NCBI GenBank assembly: GCA_946546945.1
Contig: CAMNOU010000009.1
Coordinates: 38,507-102,506 of the forward strand
DNA length: 64,000 nucleotides
Source: an uncultured Lachnospiraceae bacterium
Lineage (GTDB): Bacteria > Bacillota > Clostridia > Lachnospirales > Lachnospiraceae
Reading direction: 5' to 3'
Notes under the pieces: model-generated
Told to the model about the DNA's origin: nothing
Database searches by the model: none
Seen by the model: only the letters and a program-made list of their open reading frames with translations
Position numbers and translations under genes: made by a program
Shown here: piece after piece, positions 63,895 through 64,000 of the stretch
How positions within the stretch are numbered: the stretch's first letter is position 1
Layout of the letters: the number at the start of each line of letters is the position of its first letter

Positions 63895-63923
63895 TTGACA
63901 TTGAAACGTGAATTTGGTAATAT
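63895..63923 (+). promoter_or_regulatory. Sigma-A promoter of the tRNA-Leu transcript
   Basis: TTGACA and TAATAT are separated by 17 bp; an overlapping TATAAT begins at 63921. It lies about 30 bases upstream of the tRNA. Confidence 0.75.
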
Positions 63924-63953
63924 AATCAAGTCGTCGGAAAACAGATGACAAAT

Positions 63954-64000
63954 GCGGAAGTGTCGGAACTGGCAGACGAGCAAGACTAAGGATCTTGTGA
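63954..64000 (+). tRNA. tRNA-Leu (anticodon AAG), cut by the window end
   Basis: The 5' part GCGGAAG, the D-arm of leucine type and the anticodon arm CAAGA / TCTTG with loop CTAAGGA are visible. The anticodon is AAG, which reads CUU. The variable arm and 3' half lie beyond the window. Confidence 0.9.

Overview
The window is a chromosomal segment of roughly 50% GC from a spore-forming anaerobe of the Clostridia, most likely a Lachnospiraceae member. The evidence is the spoIVB and spo0A genes, the Firmicutes order nusB-xseA-xseB-ispA-dxs-tlyA-nadK-argR-recN-spoIVB, a four-subunit pyruvate:ferredoxin oxidoreductase, a PfoR-type membrane protein, DUF5688 and IreB. No prophage, insertion sequence, CRISPR array or integrase was seen. 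Nearly all of the sequence is coding, in short operons with readable sigma-A promoters and Rho-independent terminators. No gene-free stretch exceeds about 300 bases; the longest, 3317-3607, holds the htpG control region.

Layout. 1-3437: the end of a GH5 glucanase, then htpG on the minus strand with a CIRCE operator. 3608-7302: peptidase T, a TM1266-family regulator, an iron-sulfur aldo/keto reductase and a membrane acyltransferase. 7322-13986: the porGDAB operon meets pyruvate carboxylase head-on at a shared terminator, so pyruvate oxidation and anaplerosis lie side by side. 14226-18918: tmcAL, aroF and aroE on the minus strand, diverging from aroD and aroK on the plus strand, cover several shikimate-pathway steps. 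18974-22556: tRNA-Arg(CCG), a PfoR-like protein, a small membrane export-family protein and an SH3b-domain membrane protein. 22610-25349: rluF overlapping ligA. 25463-38148: a long co-directional run from an Asp23 protein through isoprenoid, NAD, arginine-control and recombination genes to spoIVB and spo0A. An ATP-grasp gene sits between the last two.

38242-40987: glycogen synthase with a charged repetitive tail, then a DUF5688 gene on the minus strand. 41150-47811: a block for RNA and translation-factor modification (ttcA, prmA, rsmE, a cysteine desulfurase with thiI, mtaB). It is interrupted by a minus-strand HPr paralogue that lacks the active-site histidine. 47894-53981: ireB, ruvX, a DUF1292 gene, RNase J, ylbF, the trmR-trhP pair for wobble uridine modification, and a lactonase-fold protein. 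54010-63860: dnaE, pfkA, a SpoU-type methyltransferase, an 88-residue orphan, a small alarmone synthetase overlapping S-adenosylhomocysteine hydrolase, a TPR lipoprotein and hflX. The window ends inside a tRNA-Leu(AAG) gene.

The most unusual items are the ATP-grasp gene between spoIVB and spo0A, a Crh-like HPr whose promoter overlaps the mtaB leader, a small palindromic repeat family placed just after terminators, the glgA tail, and the alarmone synthetase/SAH hydrolase overlap. No wholly new multi-gene system is evident; most of the window is ordinary core genome.
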